Shown here: positions 33,038 to 45,495 of the stretch, piece after piece
Layout: every line of letters starts with the position of its first letter
Position numbering within the stretch: the first letter of the stretch is position 1
Origin: Dactylonectria macrodidyma
Taxonomy: Eukaryota; Ascomycota; Sordariomycetes; Hypocreales; Nectriaceae
DNA: 64,000 nt
NCBI GenBank assembly: GCA_020744425.1
Contig: JAGMUV010000005.1
Coordinates: 1,054,001 to 1,118,000 of the forward strand
Direction of reading: 5' to 3'
Notes under the pieces: model-generated
Database searches by the model: none
Told to the model about the DNA's origin: nothing
Seen by the model: only the letters and a program-made list of their open reading frames with translations
Position numbers and translations under genes: made by a program

Positions 33038-36000
33038 GATGGTAGGGAAAAGTCCAAGTCAAGTTGTCGCACGGCAGGAAAACGGAGCGAGACGGAGCAG
33101 AGCCAGTCGCTTGTCTCATAAGGGCGCCACGCGGGACCGCACGAAATGCAGGTGTGTCGTCCCAGGAATCGACGCTGGGTTCCCCCACACGATTGGTGTC
33201 CCTTCAGGGGCGTAATGCCAAGATGTCTCTGGGCGGCCGAGTGTATTTCAGATACGGGGGACGATGGTCTGAACCACAACAATAGGTGAGAATAATTGGC
33301 AGTGAAAGCAATCCCGGCTGTCTTCGTCAAAGTCGGGCGGTAGTGACGGAGGCGAGAACGGACGGGGAGAACTGGAGAGACGGGACTGGGGGAAGGGGGA
33401 TGAGGTCCGATCAATTTGGCGGCCTGTCGCGGATAGTGGCACAAAAGGAAGGCGACTCTGCGACTCTGCAACTCCAGGGCTTTGTGGGTGAACCCTGCGA
33501 AAGGGGAGGGATGAATGGATGGATGGATACGTAGGTACTTCGTAGTCGCTCGGGTCCAAAAGGGGGTTGGTTGGGGCTGGACCGGATCCGGGTGGGTGGT
33601 GTGCGAAAGCGTGTGAATGAATCCCCTGGGTTTGGCTTCCTTTCCGTACTGTGTGGCAGTGTGCTGTCTCCAGCATATGCGAAAGCGTCGAGCGTCAAAT
33701 TGTCTCGGTCCAGATCGAGCAAAGTCGGGACCAGCGCCCAGTGCGAGTGCCTCCGAGCGGATCAGATCTCGACGGACGGGAAATGAGCTATTGGTCGGTT
33801 ACCAAGATGGCATGGCCACCCCCTGTTAGCAAATGATATCGACAATCGAACTTGCAATTTCTCGAATCCACCGACCGGTCGATGGACTATTCTGGAGTCT
33901 GTCGATGACGACGCGGACGACGAGGACAAAACGGGGCCCGTTCGTTCCTGGAGAACGGTCTTGCGAGAACCGTTCAGCGAGAACCGCTATCGAAGTGGAC
34001 AAGTCAGGTACAGCAAAGGCGCGAGCGTGGCGGTAAGCTAGTCACCTGTTAGAGTCGCCAGATGATGGATACACAGCAGCTGAGAAGAGTGGTTGCAGCA
34101 AGGCGATGAATGGCTGGCTGGGCTGCGGTTAGAGATGCGGATGCAAGGGACAGAGCCCAGGTTTACATGAGGGTGTGCAAGTCGATTGGTGGTGTGCACA
34201 GTGAGAGTGTGTAGTGAGTATGCAGTGAGAGGGTGGCCTGTTGCTTCACTGTACCCAATCTCGATACTGCTCCGAGCCCCCTTCCCAGGATATTCTACAC
34301 GCGATAGGTGAAGCCTGTCGAAGCACTAATAAGGTTGGGCTTGGGGCCATTATGGCTGGCGCCTTCCCCCCTGAAGCCGGCAGCCTTTGAGCGGTCATCA
34401 GCGTCCTGACAGCATCCCTCCCCCCGGGGATGATACTAGCGATTCATTGACTACAGCATTGGCTTCATTTTGTAGTCAACTTTCCTCCGCATGTTGACAA
34501 CATATCGTACCTAGATGCAACTGAATGCTATGGCTGCAACCTAGATTACGTATCCGCAAGAAAGAGACTCTCATATGGATCCTGTTCAAGTCAACTCAAC
34601 CTGCACTTCTCGGATGAGGTGTAATTGCTATGCAGTGTGTGTAAATGCCAAATACGCGCATCATTAGCGGCCTTCCGGTAGTGAGTTATGGAGTCTTCGG
34701 GCACAGCAGTGTGTGATCCCCCCAGCACACCGCCACCAGCGATTCGCCAGCGGATGGTCGCCGTGCCCAGTTTGCCAGGGTCTAGCGGCATCCAGCGTGG
34801 CGCTGAGGAGGGCCGCGCTGGACAGGGGTCGTAACTGGGGATTGGCTCCACCTGCAGAACAAGGAGGCAGCCACCTGGAGCCCACTGAAGCCACTGAGGC
34901 CGTTGTCACCAAACTTGAGGGGCCGGACCAGGCCAGGGAAATCGTCCATCATCCATCATGGGAGCTCCAGGGGGAAGAAAAGCACGAAACCGGACTCTGT
35001 ACATATAACAATAAGGGATCACTAGTTTATAGAGTATGATAAAACTGAAAGAGGCAAATTTTCAACCAAAGTAGCCTTTAACTTCTGTCCTCGTATCACC
35101 CACAGAGACAGAGGAGAGGTGATGCTTTGTGGTGTGTGGTGTAATTATTCCTTCCCCTTGGACAGGAGCAAACTTGTCTTGCGCTGTCAGAAGCGCCTTT
35201 CCCACTAGTGGCGTCGGACAAAATTTGGATGGCTCGCTATTGCGTGGCATGGGAGAGGTCGTAGCAAATCTGTTGTCGCCGTGCGGAGTCGTCTCTGCTG
35301 GGTTCTCGGTACCTTTCTAGGTCTCCCTAGCCGTAAACACCCTCCCCTGGACTAGGGCGTGACTAGGAGGTTGCTTGCTGACCCAAGGTTTCTCAGTGGC
35401 TGGGAGAGAGGCAAGCCACAGTGTATAACTCATCGTCCATTTCGGTCTACATTCAGGAGGGCACGCGACTTTCATTGTCACCACCAAAAGGTATCCTCGA
35501 ACTCCCGTTGGCTAACGCTACTTTCTCCTCCTCAAGGACAGATGATCAAGTTCATGGGATGGCAAACCAAAGAGACATAGGTACTCGTCCATCCGGCAGC
35601 CGTAGTCAATAGCTCGGTGCGTACGTAATTTACCAACAACCCATTTCCTTTTCCACTACTGAGGAGGCGCAGTCTTGATGTAATTCGTATCTCCAGGAGC
35701 CTCTCCCCATTCGTGCTCTACCATCCTAGTTAACCACTTTCCCGCCATGATCTGCGTTGTGATTCTCGACCGGCCGTTCCGCCCTCCGCACGTGCTACAA
35801 GGAAAGTTTGCCCGGAACCCCAGTGCCATGTTCCGGCAGGGAACAAGAACAAATACCACAAGAAATTCCCCATTTGGAGTCTGAATACGGATAGTTGCCG
35901 CTTCTTCGTGCCTTGAAAGCCTGTTCTTTGTCGCTGGTCTGTGGCTGGCCAGCCAGTTTTTTTTCTAGCCCACAACCCACCAGTCTAGAGCCGACAAGTG

Positions 36001-37121
36001 TGTGCGCATGGACATCGCAGCCAACTGAAGCCAGACAACACCACGCAGAAAATTTAGATGATGATGATTGTGATGGTAGCAGTGACCTTATTATTTTCAA
36101 TTTAGACGAGCAGTTGGGAATACTGTGCCTTCGGTGACCGTCTTCTGGTGGAAGAAAAATACCACAACATGAACCAATTTGTCTTTTCTACTAAACCCAG
36201 CTTATTCGCTCTTCTTTAGTGCAAGTAACATGAATTACAGAACAAAATTGAACTGAATGAGGCACGTAATTTGCTAAAGTAGTACATGCCATTAATGATT
36301 TATGTCCTTATATTAAGAAGGCAAGTTGATGCTCTGTGGTGTGGCTTTCTCCCCCCTGTACACTGTTACAACAGTGCCGGTAATGATCAGGTCGACGCTA
36401 TCCTCGGCCAGTCGATCAATAGTATCGATCAAATGTACTGTGACGGGCTCATCTCTAACGTAGAGCTTGACGATAAGGCCTTTTTTGGGCTGGTAAAGAT
36501 ATGAGAGATTAGATTCGACGATGCCATATCCCACGACGTATATCATGATTGTGAAAATAGTTGTCGTCGAGCAGTGGTACCTGCTCAACGAGAGCCCAAT
36601 AGCTTCGGCCTCAATGTGCGTCGCCCGAGCGCGAGGACAACTTCAGGTATTGGGGTAGAGTCAGGGAGACACAACACATTCTACCGAACAGAGCGGCAAA
36701 CATAAATCACCAGAGCAGGCATCATCTGTCGGTGGAGGGAAGGACCCAATCTTGGACCACCAACGCCAAGATTAGATCTGGGCAAGGCTTATCCGAGACA
36801 AGCCCCTGTGTGTTGATCCTCAGGGCGTAATGTTGTCCCGGAGCTCGGGCCCGTTATCGTGATACGTAATGGACGGCATATTCTCAATGTCGACCGCTTG
36901 TTCGCAGTCCGCCTCTCCGACAGCGTTGGGAGAACCTTCCCGAACAACCTCTCAACATGCTGTTACATGTGCATGTGGAAGCTGCCTGAAGGGCACAGTG
37001 GGTTTTGCCCAGCTCTCTACTATCCGTCCTGTTGAAACTGCCATGCCCCAATACTCATTCCCGGGTCAAGATATTCGTCCGATTGTGCGTGACAGCAAAT
37101 CGAGGTCCCTTTGTGTGATTC
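33038..37121. other. Gene-poor spacer (4 kb)
   Basis: Contains the SPA2 promoter and long 5' region (to ~34.3 kb), with short GATG repeats near 33512-33530. No ORF is convincing. A minus-strand 91-residue frame at 36313-36588 (with VHLIDTIDRLAEDSVDLI) looks mildly protein-like but is not recognised. Confidence 0.45.
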
Positions 37122-37940
37122 TTAGAACCAGGCCAAAGTCCACGTTGCTGGTAGGTTGGGCCACCGCTCTTGCCAAGCTGCTAGAACATCTGGAACTCGC
37201 TCATCAAAGGTGGCCCTGCTGGCAGCACTGCCATTGTCAAAAGATGTCGAGCCTACAGCGTCCCGCTCCTCTGCTGCCACAGCATTGAGTGAGTTGGCAA
37301 GATCCAATATGCCTTGCCCGCCGACGGCAGCCTCCTCGTGGTTATCTTTGATCTCAACGTTGATGACGTGCACAGGTATGTTGAGTGGCGAGCCCCGGTT
37401 GAGCAGGTCGTCAATGACAGCATCCCAACATCGTTCCTCACAGGTGATGACTACGTCGACCAGGCCGCCCTCAGTTCCTTCACTACCACGGTCTTTGGAG
37501 TGCTGAAGCCGAGGGACACCGACTTGCCAATCTTGCCATCGCTCCGGCCCCCATTTGACGCCACGGTTTCTGCCCAGCATGTTCAAGATCCCGTTGTTCT
37601 TGTACAGACGATGGTCTTTGGCCTCAAGCTCTTTGTACATGCTATCGTACGAAGTTTTGTTGAAATGGTATACGTTGGGTTGGGTAATGGTCGGGCCAGG
37701 CAAGCGCACGAGAGACCCTGTTCCGAATGAGATCACAGGGTACTTTGCTAACGAGAGTTGGAGATGGGCCTCCATAGATCTTTTGGTGGTTAGTTTACGG
37801 CGACAGGTTACTGGCCGATGCAAGACGAACCTGTTGTTGTTACTCGCGCATACAGTGCAGAATTTGAGTTTGTATCCATCACTCTGGCCCGCAGCACCAT
37901 CCTGAGCCTGGGCCGCCGAACTTCCATTCGAAACCTCCAT
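37122..37940 (-). CDS. SSU72: RNA Pol II CTD phosphatase Ssu72
   Basis: Removes Ser5 (and Ser7) phosphate from the Pol II CTD and takes part in mRNA 3'-end processing. The frame is open throughout, but a 51-nt intron (37830-37780, GTTCGT...CCAAAAG with an AAACTAAC branch) must be removed. Splicing changes [13 protein letters not shown] into the invariant CASNNNR-SMEAH. The spliced protein has 255 residues (exons 37940-37831 and 37779-37122). The CX5R phosphatase loop is C31-R37. Further hallmarks: [19 protein letters not shown], the [10 protein letters not shown] motif with the catalytic Asp, and [19 protein letters not shown] Gly/Glu-rich insert precedes [10 protein letters not shown]. The N-terminal ~22 residues are extra relative to yeast, as in other filamentous fungi. 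Confidence 0.95.
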   Translation of the reverse strand: MEVSNGSSAAQAQDGAAGQSDGYKLKFCTVCASNNNRFVLHRPVTCRRKLTTKRSMEAHLQLSLAKYPVISFGTGSLVRLPGPTITQPNVYHFNKTSYDSMYKELEAKDHRLYKNNGILNMLGRNRGVKWGPERWQDWQVGVPRLQHSKDRGSEGTEGGLVDVVITCEERCWDAVIDDLLNRGSPLNIPVHVINVEIKDNHEEAAVGGQGILDLANSLNAVAAEERDAVGSTSFDNGSAASRATFDERVPDVLAAWQERWPNLPATWTLAWF

Positions 37941-40900
37941 GATGCGTTAAATCTCTAGCCGTGTGGTAAAGCCGAGTCACGAGATAAAGGTAGGCTTTGT
38001 CGCATCCTCTACGCGGGGAGGTCAAAATGCCTTGGTGTGCTGTACTCGGCCACGTTAGCAAAGCGTCCCAACGACCAGTCAAGCAAAGCTAAGAAGGACG
38101 AGTGATCTTCAATCAGGATAAAGTTGCGTATGATGTGTCTCAACAAAGAAATTCAGACAGCTCCAATAATTAATCTCATCATAGAAGAAAGAGAAGAACG
38201 CGATATGCGCAAAGAACTTACCGAATGTTAGGCGTTGGACGAACGTACTAGTGATTAGGTCATCCCGCTTACTGTTGGGGGCCTGGGTCGTGCAGAGTTT
38301 GCTCCTTGCGCACTGAAGAGCTGAAGAAGACTGTTATGAAGGGAGGTTGGAGGAAAGTAGCTCGAAGCTGTGGGTGAAGTTCTGTCCGCCGCTTAAAGCT
38401 CGGCAGCTGGTCGTACTCCCGTGGTGATTACCTAATGGGCGGATCTGCCAGCTTATGTCATCACGACATGACTGAGGTTCATCCACACCATCAGCTCGGG
38501 ACAACACAACAAGCTTGACTCGCAATATGACTTGAACTTTTGGCATGCATGACGGGCGTATCGCCTGGACATATTGCGAGATGCTTGGTGAACTTGTTTA
38601 TCTATCTCGGCGGTAAAAGGGCGTATCCATGTGCCATTCAGTCGACTAACGTGCCGGATGCCCTTGTGAACACCATCATTGCTTGCTGTTGATGCGCCTC
38701 TCCCGACTAGCCTTCAACATCTCCAGCTGCGCCGCGATATGTTGAATCCAATTGCTCACTGTCCTGTGGCAGGCGTATCCGACTACTTGCAGCATAGCCA
38801 GCAAGGTTTATTCAATTCTAAATAGCTAGTCGAGGAGAACAGGTGTCGCATGAACAGGAGTCTTTGCCTCGGGGTACGTAGCCGCACTCTGGTGTCATTG
38901 CACAAGCCGACCGGGATCAGACTCCCTACGCTGCTTATAATTGGCCGGCTAACGCCCGCATAACCTGAAACGAATCGATGCATGAGGTGAGCCCAATCAA
39001 GATTCCCTGCGAGACACCCACTCAATCCCGTTTGCTGTAACCAAAAATAGACGTCAAGGGGAGAATGACTGCTGGCTCAGGCTTTGTCGGGTCTTTCATT
39101 GTTGGCCATGGCCTCAGGAAAGAAACGTCGTACAATACGTAGGAATTGGGTACGTGCATGAGACCAACTTTAGAGGCCCGACATGGGAGATGGGATGAAC
39201 TCTTGCCAGGCTTAAAGCCAGTACAAATTAGCAAAGTCGCGGCAGAGGCGCACATGGGACGAGGCCCTGGGAGTATTGCTCGCGAGGCCATCAAGACACA
39301 GCTTGCCGGTGTGGTGCTGCGCCGTGTTGCGTACCGCTTGATTGATGAGTTGCAAGGGAGGTAATATTGCCCTTTCATCATCTGTGACAACCCTGTTGGA
39401 CAATTGCGCTATTCAGGCTTGGCCAGGCCTCCATTGTACACACAAAATTATCTCGTGCTTTGACGAGTACTAGAGGATCACGGCATCTTGTGGTACGGTA
39501 GCCGGGCCCGATGATGGGTGGCTGCTTTTTCCTGCTCTGGGCTCTTCCAGTGCTTGAGTTGACGAGTCGTCTGCATGAAGAGGGATGCCATGCGACAAGG
39601 AAACGCTCGTGATCGACCCGAGGACCAGTTGTTTTATTTAGCGGCGTTGACGCATCTGCTCGTTCAGGCCGCCACGGGTTTCAGTGTCCTGCGCGCCATA
39701 CCGATTGCTAATTTCCAAGCATGCCGGAAACGATTCCACGGCGGTGATCCGGCCCCGGAGATTGCTTTCATCGCAACTTTCAAAGCAAGCTCAAACACCC
39801 TGTTCGTCTCCCGGCCAGAATAGCCCGACAGGAGGGCCCGACATGAGATGAGCAGGGCCTTTCGTCCCAGGTCGAGGATCCGACTAGGCGGGGTGGGGAT
39901 TCAAGACGATCCCCGTCTGCATGGAGTACGAATTCACCACACATGACATGCGTACTCATCGCGCACCAAGATAGTAGGTACATAGTAATGAGGTAGCTGA
40001 TATTTGTAGAAGTCAGCAAACAGTGAGAGGGAAGTTAGACAGTGAACCGGGGTTGCATGTCCTTCCTGGTAGAGTTTGGGCTTGTCTTTGTCATTACTTG
40101 TTGGTGCTGCAACAAACCAATGATGGCTGCATCGATATCTGCGTGGGGGAACACGACAGAGGTTGGGCTTGCGACTGCAAGCAGCCAACTGAAATTGGTC
40201 GACTGATGGATGGGAGACACACACGAAGAGAGAATGTTCTGGGTGTGGTGCGAGTAGCACCCAAGTACCAATTTTGGTTTCATCCTCATCCACCGCACTG
40301 CACCGCAGCCCACCGAAGGCATGGAGCACTTATCATCGACCCCTCACTCTGACAGTTGAATGAAATCCAGGTAGGGCTCCAACATCAGAAATAAACAGCC
40401 GGCCACCCGGAAACATGCTGGAATATTTCCCGGCGCTGTGCGCCACCCTCTGCACGCAATCTATCAACCCCCTGAGGAAAACGAGCACAGCTACTCCCTG
40501 ATGAAGAGTAGCAACTAGAATAGACTCCGTCCAAGGACACGACGACAAGACGACGGGGGACAGGGACGCACAGCCTCCAATCCCGTGGTTGGGTTGACGT
40601 ACCGGAACCAACTTACAGGCGCTGACTCGCTGGTTCTGCAGCGTCAACCAGTAGGATCAGTGCGCGACGCGCTCGCTTTCAGTGGTGTGTTGCGCTATAG
40701 CCTGTAGCCTACAGTGCCGTCGCCTCAGCAGCGGGTGCGCTGGGGTCCTGCCGCCTGAGCCTGACCTGGTTTGGGGCATTTGAGGTCTTGGGGCCTAGAG
40801 ATCTTGGGCCCTCTGGGGCTTGGGGAATGGACCCAGGGCTTTTGGGGGCGCAAAGGCGGGCAAGTCTGCTGAACGACGGCCCCTCGACTCTCCACTGCGA

Positions 40901-41487
40901 CTGCGACTGCGACTACCTTACCCTCCACTAGCCTCGCCTCACCTCTTCCAACTCTCTACTCCACCCTCGTCTCTGCCTACTACCTTCAGCCCAGCTCACT
41001 CTTCGACTTCACCAACAAACGCTCTGCTGCTCGCCCTCCGCAGCGCCTGCGTTCCTGTCGCCTCCGCGTCGCCTGCCTCATTGCTTCTTCTTCTCTACGC
41101 TCCTTTGCCATCGTCTCTCCCGCCGTCGTCGCTTGTTCCGCGACGCTTCTTCTGCTTGCCGCCTGACGACTGGTCGTCTCGCATTGCATTAGGGCTTGGC
41201 TCATCCCACCCTCTCCTCCTGGCGCCCGCCGACCGACTCCTCTCTCGGTAACTTAGCGCTGCGGGTGACTTGACGTCTGCTGTCCCTCCGATTCAACCTT
41301 TTGTCTGCCAAACTCGGGTCCTCTGCGTTGCGGTCGCCTCATCCATCTCGCCCCGTCATCGTCTCGATCCCACCGCGGGTCTCATCTTCGCCGTCCCACC
41401 GCGGCCCCGGGCGAGCCGCATCTTCCCATTGCCTGGCGGCCGAGTGCGCGAGATCGCACGACCGTCGCCCCATTCGCCTTGCGAGGC
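37941..41487. other. Gene-poor spacer (3.5 kb)
   Basis: This lies between divergent SSU72 (-) and the Nbp2-like gene (+). The last ~600 bp before 41488 is a pyrimidine-rich leader. Open frames near 39.0-39.4 kb and 40.0-40.3 kb overlap on both strands and show no family features. Confidence 0.45.
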
Positions 41488-43044
41488 ATGACAACGACGG
41501 CAGTGATGTCGACGACTTCAGTTCCAGCAACCCCTCCCGTTGCGGCAGCTCCTTCGTCCTCGCCGAACCCTAACCACCCCGCCTTGCCGCCGCTGATCAC
41601 TTCTCCCGCCTCGCGCCGAAGCACCCTGTCGCGCCCCATGTCGTACGCCTCTAAGAACCGACTGTCCCAGTACTCGACGGGCTCCGCGCCCTCGAGGTCG
41701 CGGCCAACTTCACACCTGTTTCCCGTCTATCCCTCGAGCCTCTCATACACGCTGGTGCGGGACTTTGCCTACCCTGTCACGCACCACTTGCACTATGGCC
41801 CTCCCCCGGAGCCTTCACGGCCGCCCTCGGGCATGACGACCCCCGCAAGCGAGCATCGCAGGCTCTCAGATCCTTCCGTTTCATGGGAACAGAAGATGCC
41901 ATGGGACTCGTGGGCTCCTGACGGCTATAATCGCGGACACGATATCGCCCCGATTCATTTCGGCGACGGACCCCCATACAGCGAGGACGAGGACCTGCAG
42001 AGCCCTGTTGTGGCCACGCGCCATCGATCGCATAAATCCACCTCTGCCGCGATGGGCTCTGGCCGTGGAAGGTCGAGCCGCAATATGGATAGTCATACCG
42101 CAGGAGCGACACATTCAGCAAACTACGACAACGAGCGGGGCTTCTACGTGGGGACCAGTGGAGATGGTAGTGAGCGGTACTATGTGAATCATGGTGGCGA
42201 AGCGAATGGTCCTGGCGGAGAATATGTCACTTACCCCCCTGACCAGGCAAGACACAGTCGCGCATACCATGTCGCCCAGCAGCCCAACCCCGCCGAGGGC
42301 ATTGAATACTATCAACCCGGATCGGATGCTTCCAGCCCCCCATCCTCGCCAGGCTTTAATGATGAGGATCAATCTCGCTACTCACGCGATTATCAGTTCA
42401 CCATCACATCCCCAGACGAGGAGTTTCACGGGAAGGCTGTCGCTTTGTTTGACTTTGAGCGGGAGAATGAGAATGAGCTGCCCTTGAAGGAGGGCCAAAT
42501 TATCTGGGTTTCGTACCGACACGGCCAGGGCTGGTTGGTAGCGGAAGACCCAAAGACGGAGGAGAGCGGACTGGTCCCCGAGGAATACGTCCGACTGCTT
42601 CGAGATATCGAGGGAGGAATGAACAGCCTGACTGGCCATCTCGCAGAAGGATCCGGTTCCCCAAATGATGTGGGCACGCCTACCCAAGCGGAGCATAGTG
42701 GTCAATATGGCCATACTCCAACGTCGAGCAACGCAACTAACGGGTACCACCAGCCGATCGTGTCCATGTTCTCGACTTCGAGCAAAGATCTTGACCTATA
42801 CCCCACCCAGCAGCTGGGCCTCCACTCTCAAGCTCCGCCTCAAGTTGTTCACTATCACGGACAACGAGGAGGGAGCCAAGCAAATACGCCCACCATCCCC
42901 CAGCATCATGATGTGGGGATGAGGAGGGAGAGTCAAGATGCAAAGCGGACGGACGCGAACACGACACCAGTCCAAGAAAAACCAAGTGTCGCTATCGGGG
43001 AGGAGAAGGTTGGTGAGGTGGTGGCCAGTGATGGGGACCGATGA
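41488..43044 (+). CDS. NBP2: Nbp2-like SH3-domain adaptor
   Basis: Likely adaptor bringing PP2C phosphatase to MAP kinase pathways, as yeast Nbp2 and fission yeast Skb5 do. It is a single exon of 518 residues. I use the ATG at 41488 (MTTTAVMSTTSV). The SH3 domain lies near 314-373: GKAVALFDFERENENELPL, then EGQIIWVSYRHGQGWLVAED, then GLVPEEYVRLL. The HGQGWLVAE string and the insert before GLVPEEYV are typical of Nbp2 rather than of general SH3 proteins. The N-terminal 300 residues are low-complexity (Ser/Pro/Tyr-rich) with conserved-looking patches (SSLSYTLVRDFAYPVTHHLHY near 95). The C-terminal 140 residues are disordered. The long CT-rich 5' leader suggests a strong promoter. Confidence 0.85.
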   Translation: MTTTAVMSTTSVPATPPVAAAPSSSPNPNHPALPPLITSPASRRSTLSRPMSYASKNRLSQYSTGSAPSRSRPTSHLFPVYPSSLSYTLVRDFAYPVTHHLHYGPPPEPSRPPSGMTTPASEHRRLSDPSVSWEQKMPWDSWAPDGYNRGHDIAPIHFGDGPPYSEDEDLQSPVVATRHRSHKSTSAAMGSGRGRSSRNMDSHTAGATHSANYDNERGFYVGTSGDGSERYYVNHGGEANGPGGEYVTYPPDQARHSRAYHVAQQPNPAEGIEYYQPGSDASSPPSSPGFNDEDQSRYSRDYQFTITSPDEEFHGKAVALFDFERENENELPLKEGQIIWVSYRHGQGWLVAEDPKTEESGLVPEEYVRLLRDIEGGMNSLTGHLAEGSGSPNDVGTPTQAEHSGQYGHTPTSSNATNGYHQPIVSMFSTSSKDLDLYPTQQLGLHSQAPPQVVHYHGQRGGSQANTPTIPQHHDVGMRRESQDAKRTDANTTPVQEKPSVAIGEEKVGEVVASDGDR

Positions 43045-44305
43045 CCCGATCTGGAAATTTGACGAAAGACGTATCATGCTTGAAGACTCATGACTGACGT
43101 ATTCCAATAAAGGGATATGGGTGGATATACCAATAATTCCGGACGAGTTCGATGGAAGACGACATGCTACGGTGGCGAAATCAACGGACGGGGATTCTCA
43201 GCTTGATTGGCCTACCAGACTGGCCTGGCCTAGGTCAACATTGTCGTCGGGAACATCTGAAGGACTCGAACCGAAAAAGATAATCCTTTAGGTGACATCA
43301 AGAATAGGTGCATACTTGATGGGGATAGAGAATGTACAGTGGAGAGAGAAACCAATGCTGGCCATCGTGGCATAATAAGGAAGAGTGACTGAGAAGATAG
43401 AACGGGTTGATGACGAACAGGAGAATGTGATGCGTGATGGGGTACAAGAGCTTGATGAGCCGAGAGGAGAATAGCGTGTTTGGATTTATATAGGTGAAGA
43501 GAGGATGATGTGCGAAGCTTGTTGCACAGGTAGAGTTGAACCCCATCAAGTGCTGTTAAGTGATGAAGTTGGCCAAGCCCTGGCTATGTTTTGTTGTGAT
43601 GTTGATGTTTCTCTCGTCCTCGAGCTGGTGCCACTGCTGGAGGCACCATTGAAGCCTTGAATCGCCCATATGACAAGGTAAATGCTCCTGTTGCGACAAC
43701 TCTCTAAAACACCAATTCCATCGAATGACCTATTTCGTACGCACATGGCGTCCCTGTTTACATGCTTTCAAACATCAATCGAGAAGCTGTCTCATCTAGC
43801 CTCCGCATCTTACAGGCACACCTGGGGTATCTAAGTTAGACTTGCCGGAGGCTGACTGCCCAAGGAATGGAGAAACCTGGGGAACGGGAACGAGTAAGCA
43901 TGCTCGGACGAGACATTTGCTACGTATGCACATGAACTCCTCCCGTACCCATCCCAATTTTGATTACCAATCTGTCTCGCAACACATGGACTAGGTACAG
44001 AGCTAGAATCCATCCCCCGCTCTCAGGCTTGCTTTTCCCATGATTACCTACTCAGGTTTATATCCGGGTTTCCGAGTCGGCAGCATTCGGGGCAAGTGCG
44101 GCCCGCAGCGGACTCCGGAAAGTCACGTGCCGGTGGTAACGTCATTCCTCGCGACGATTCGGAGTGCCGATCGACGAAATAACTAAGCTCCAGCACGCCT
44201 GCATATCTGCGACCAGCTCTGTCGTTCATCCCCCGTCGCAACAACATCGTCTCGCTGGCCAATTAGTTCAATCAACCTCTAGACAAGTGCCATAAACTCG
44301 GAACC
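43045..44305. other. Spacer, no gene seen
   Basis: 3' flank of the Nbp2-like gene and promoter of MCR1. The minus strand near 43260-43275 reads CGGTTCGAGTCC, a B-box-like match, but no tRNA fold surrounds it. Confidence 0.45.
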
Positions 44306-45495
44306 ATGTTCGCCAGATCTGCAGCTCGCGCGGTACAGCCGCTCAAGAAGGTATGTCGATTAGCTCGCCGCGGACTTTTGTTTCAATCCCTCCCGTCAAA
44401 CCACCCATGGAAGGGAGGGTTACACAGCCATTACCACGCCACCTCATGGCCTCTCGCGAGATTTTCTGGATCGCATCACGGTCGCTAACTCGGCGTTCAG
44501 CACGTCCGCCGCTATGCTACTGAGGCCGGCGCTGCAGGCGGTTCCAACACGCTGCTGCTCGCGGCTGGTGCCGCTGGCCTGGCTGGTGCCGGTTACTGGT
44601 ACTTCAGCGGATCGCCTGCGGTTGTCCCCGAGGTGAAGAAGGTGGTCGCTGCTGAGCCTAAGAAGGCTTTCCTTGGCGGTGAACAAGGCTGGGTCTCCCT
44701 CAAAGTCTCCGAGGTTGAGGTCGTCAACCACAACACCAAGCGCATCCGCTTCGAGCTTCCCGAGAAGGACCAGGTCTCAGGCCTGCCCGTCGCCAGCGCT
44801 ATCCTGACCAAGTTCAAGGCTGAGGGCGCTGAGAAGGCTACCCTTCGACCTTACACACCTACCAGCGATGAGGGTATGTCTTCATAGGCGATTCGTTTTT
44901 AGAATGCTTCTAACAATGTCTCACAGATGACAAGGGCTTTATTGATCTCGTTGTCAAGAAATACCCTAACGGCCCCATGAGCTCTCACATCCACAGCCTG
45001 GTTCCTGGCCAGAACCTTGACATCAAGGGCCCTCTGCCCAAGTACCAGTGGACCGCCAACAAGCACGAACAGATCGCTCTCATTGCTGGTGGCTCTGGCA
45101 TCACCCCCATGTACCAGCTCCTCCGCGGTATCTTCAAGAACCCCGAGGACAAGACGAAGGTCACCCTCATCTTCGGTAACGTCACCGAGGAGGACATTCT
45201 TCTCAAGAGCAAGTTCGACGAGCTCGAGAACACCTACCCCCAGCGATTCCGTGCTTTCTACGTCCTCGACAAGCCCCCGGCCAACTGGGTTGGTAACAGT
45301 GGCTTCATCAGCAAGGAGCTTCTGAAGACTGTCCTCCCCGAGCCCAAGAGCGACAACATTAAGGTCTTCGTGTGCGGTCCTCCCGGTCTGATGAACGCCA
45401 TTTCTGGCAACAAGGTCAGCCCCAAGGACCAGGGCGAGCTGACCGGTGCTCTCAAAGATCTCGGCTACTCGGCCGAGCAGGTGTACAAGTTCTAA
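44306..45495 (+). CDS. MCR1: Mitochondrial NADH-cytochrome b5 reductase
   Basis: FAD enzyme passing electrons from NADH to cytochrome b5 or ascorbyl radical, in the outer membrane/intermembrane space of mitochondria. Exons are 44306-44350, 44501-44873 and 44927-45495 (328 residues, normal for Mcr1). Intron 1 (150 nt) follows the 15-residue presequence start [15 protein letters not shown]; intron 2 is 53 nt with a CTTCTAACA branch. The presequence is basic, followed by a membrane anchor ([18 protein letters not shown], about 30-47). The reductase domain has the FAD motif [10 protein letters not shown], the NADH motif [12 protein letters not shown] and the C-terminal [12 protein letters not shown]. 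It ends in the usual [10 protein letters not shown]. Confidence 0.96.

Noticed and set aside
36313..36588. 91-codon minus-strand ORF
   Set aside because: Mildly protein-like but no family, start context or splice evidence; AT-rich intergenic setting.
43250..43300. Possible tRNA on the minus strand (GGTTCGAGTCC)
   Set aside because: B-box match only; no D-arm or acceptor pairing found.
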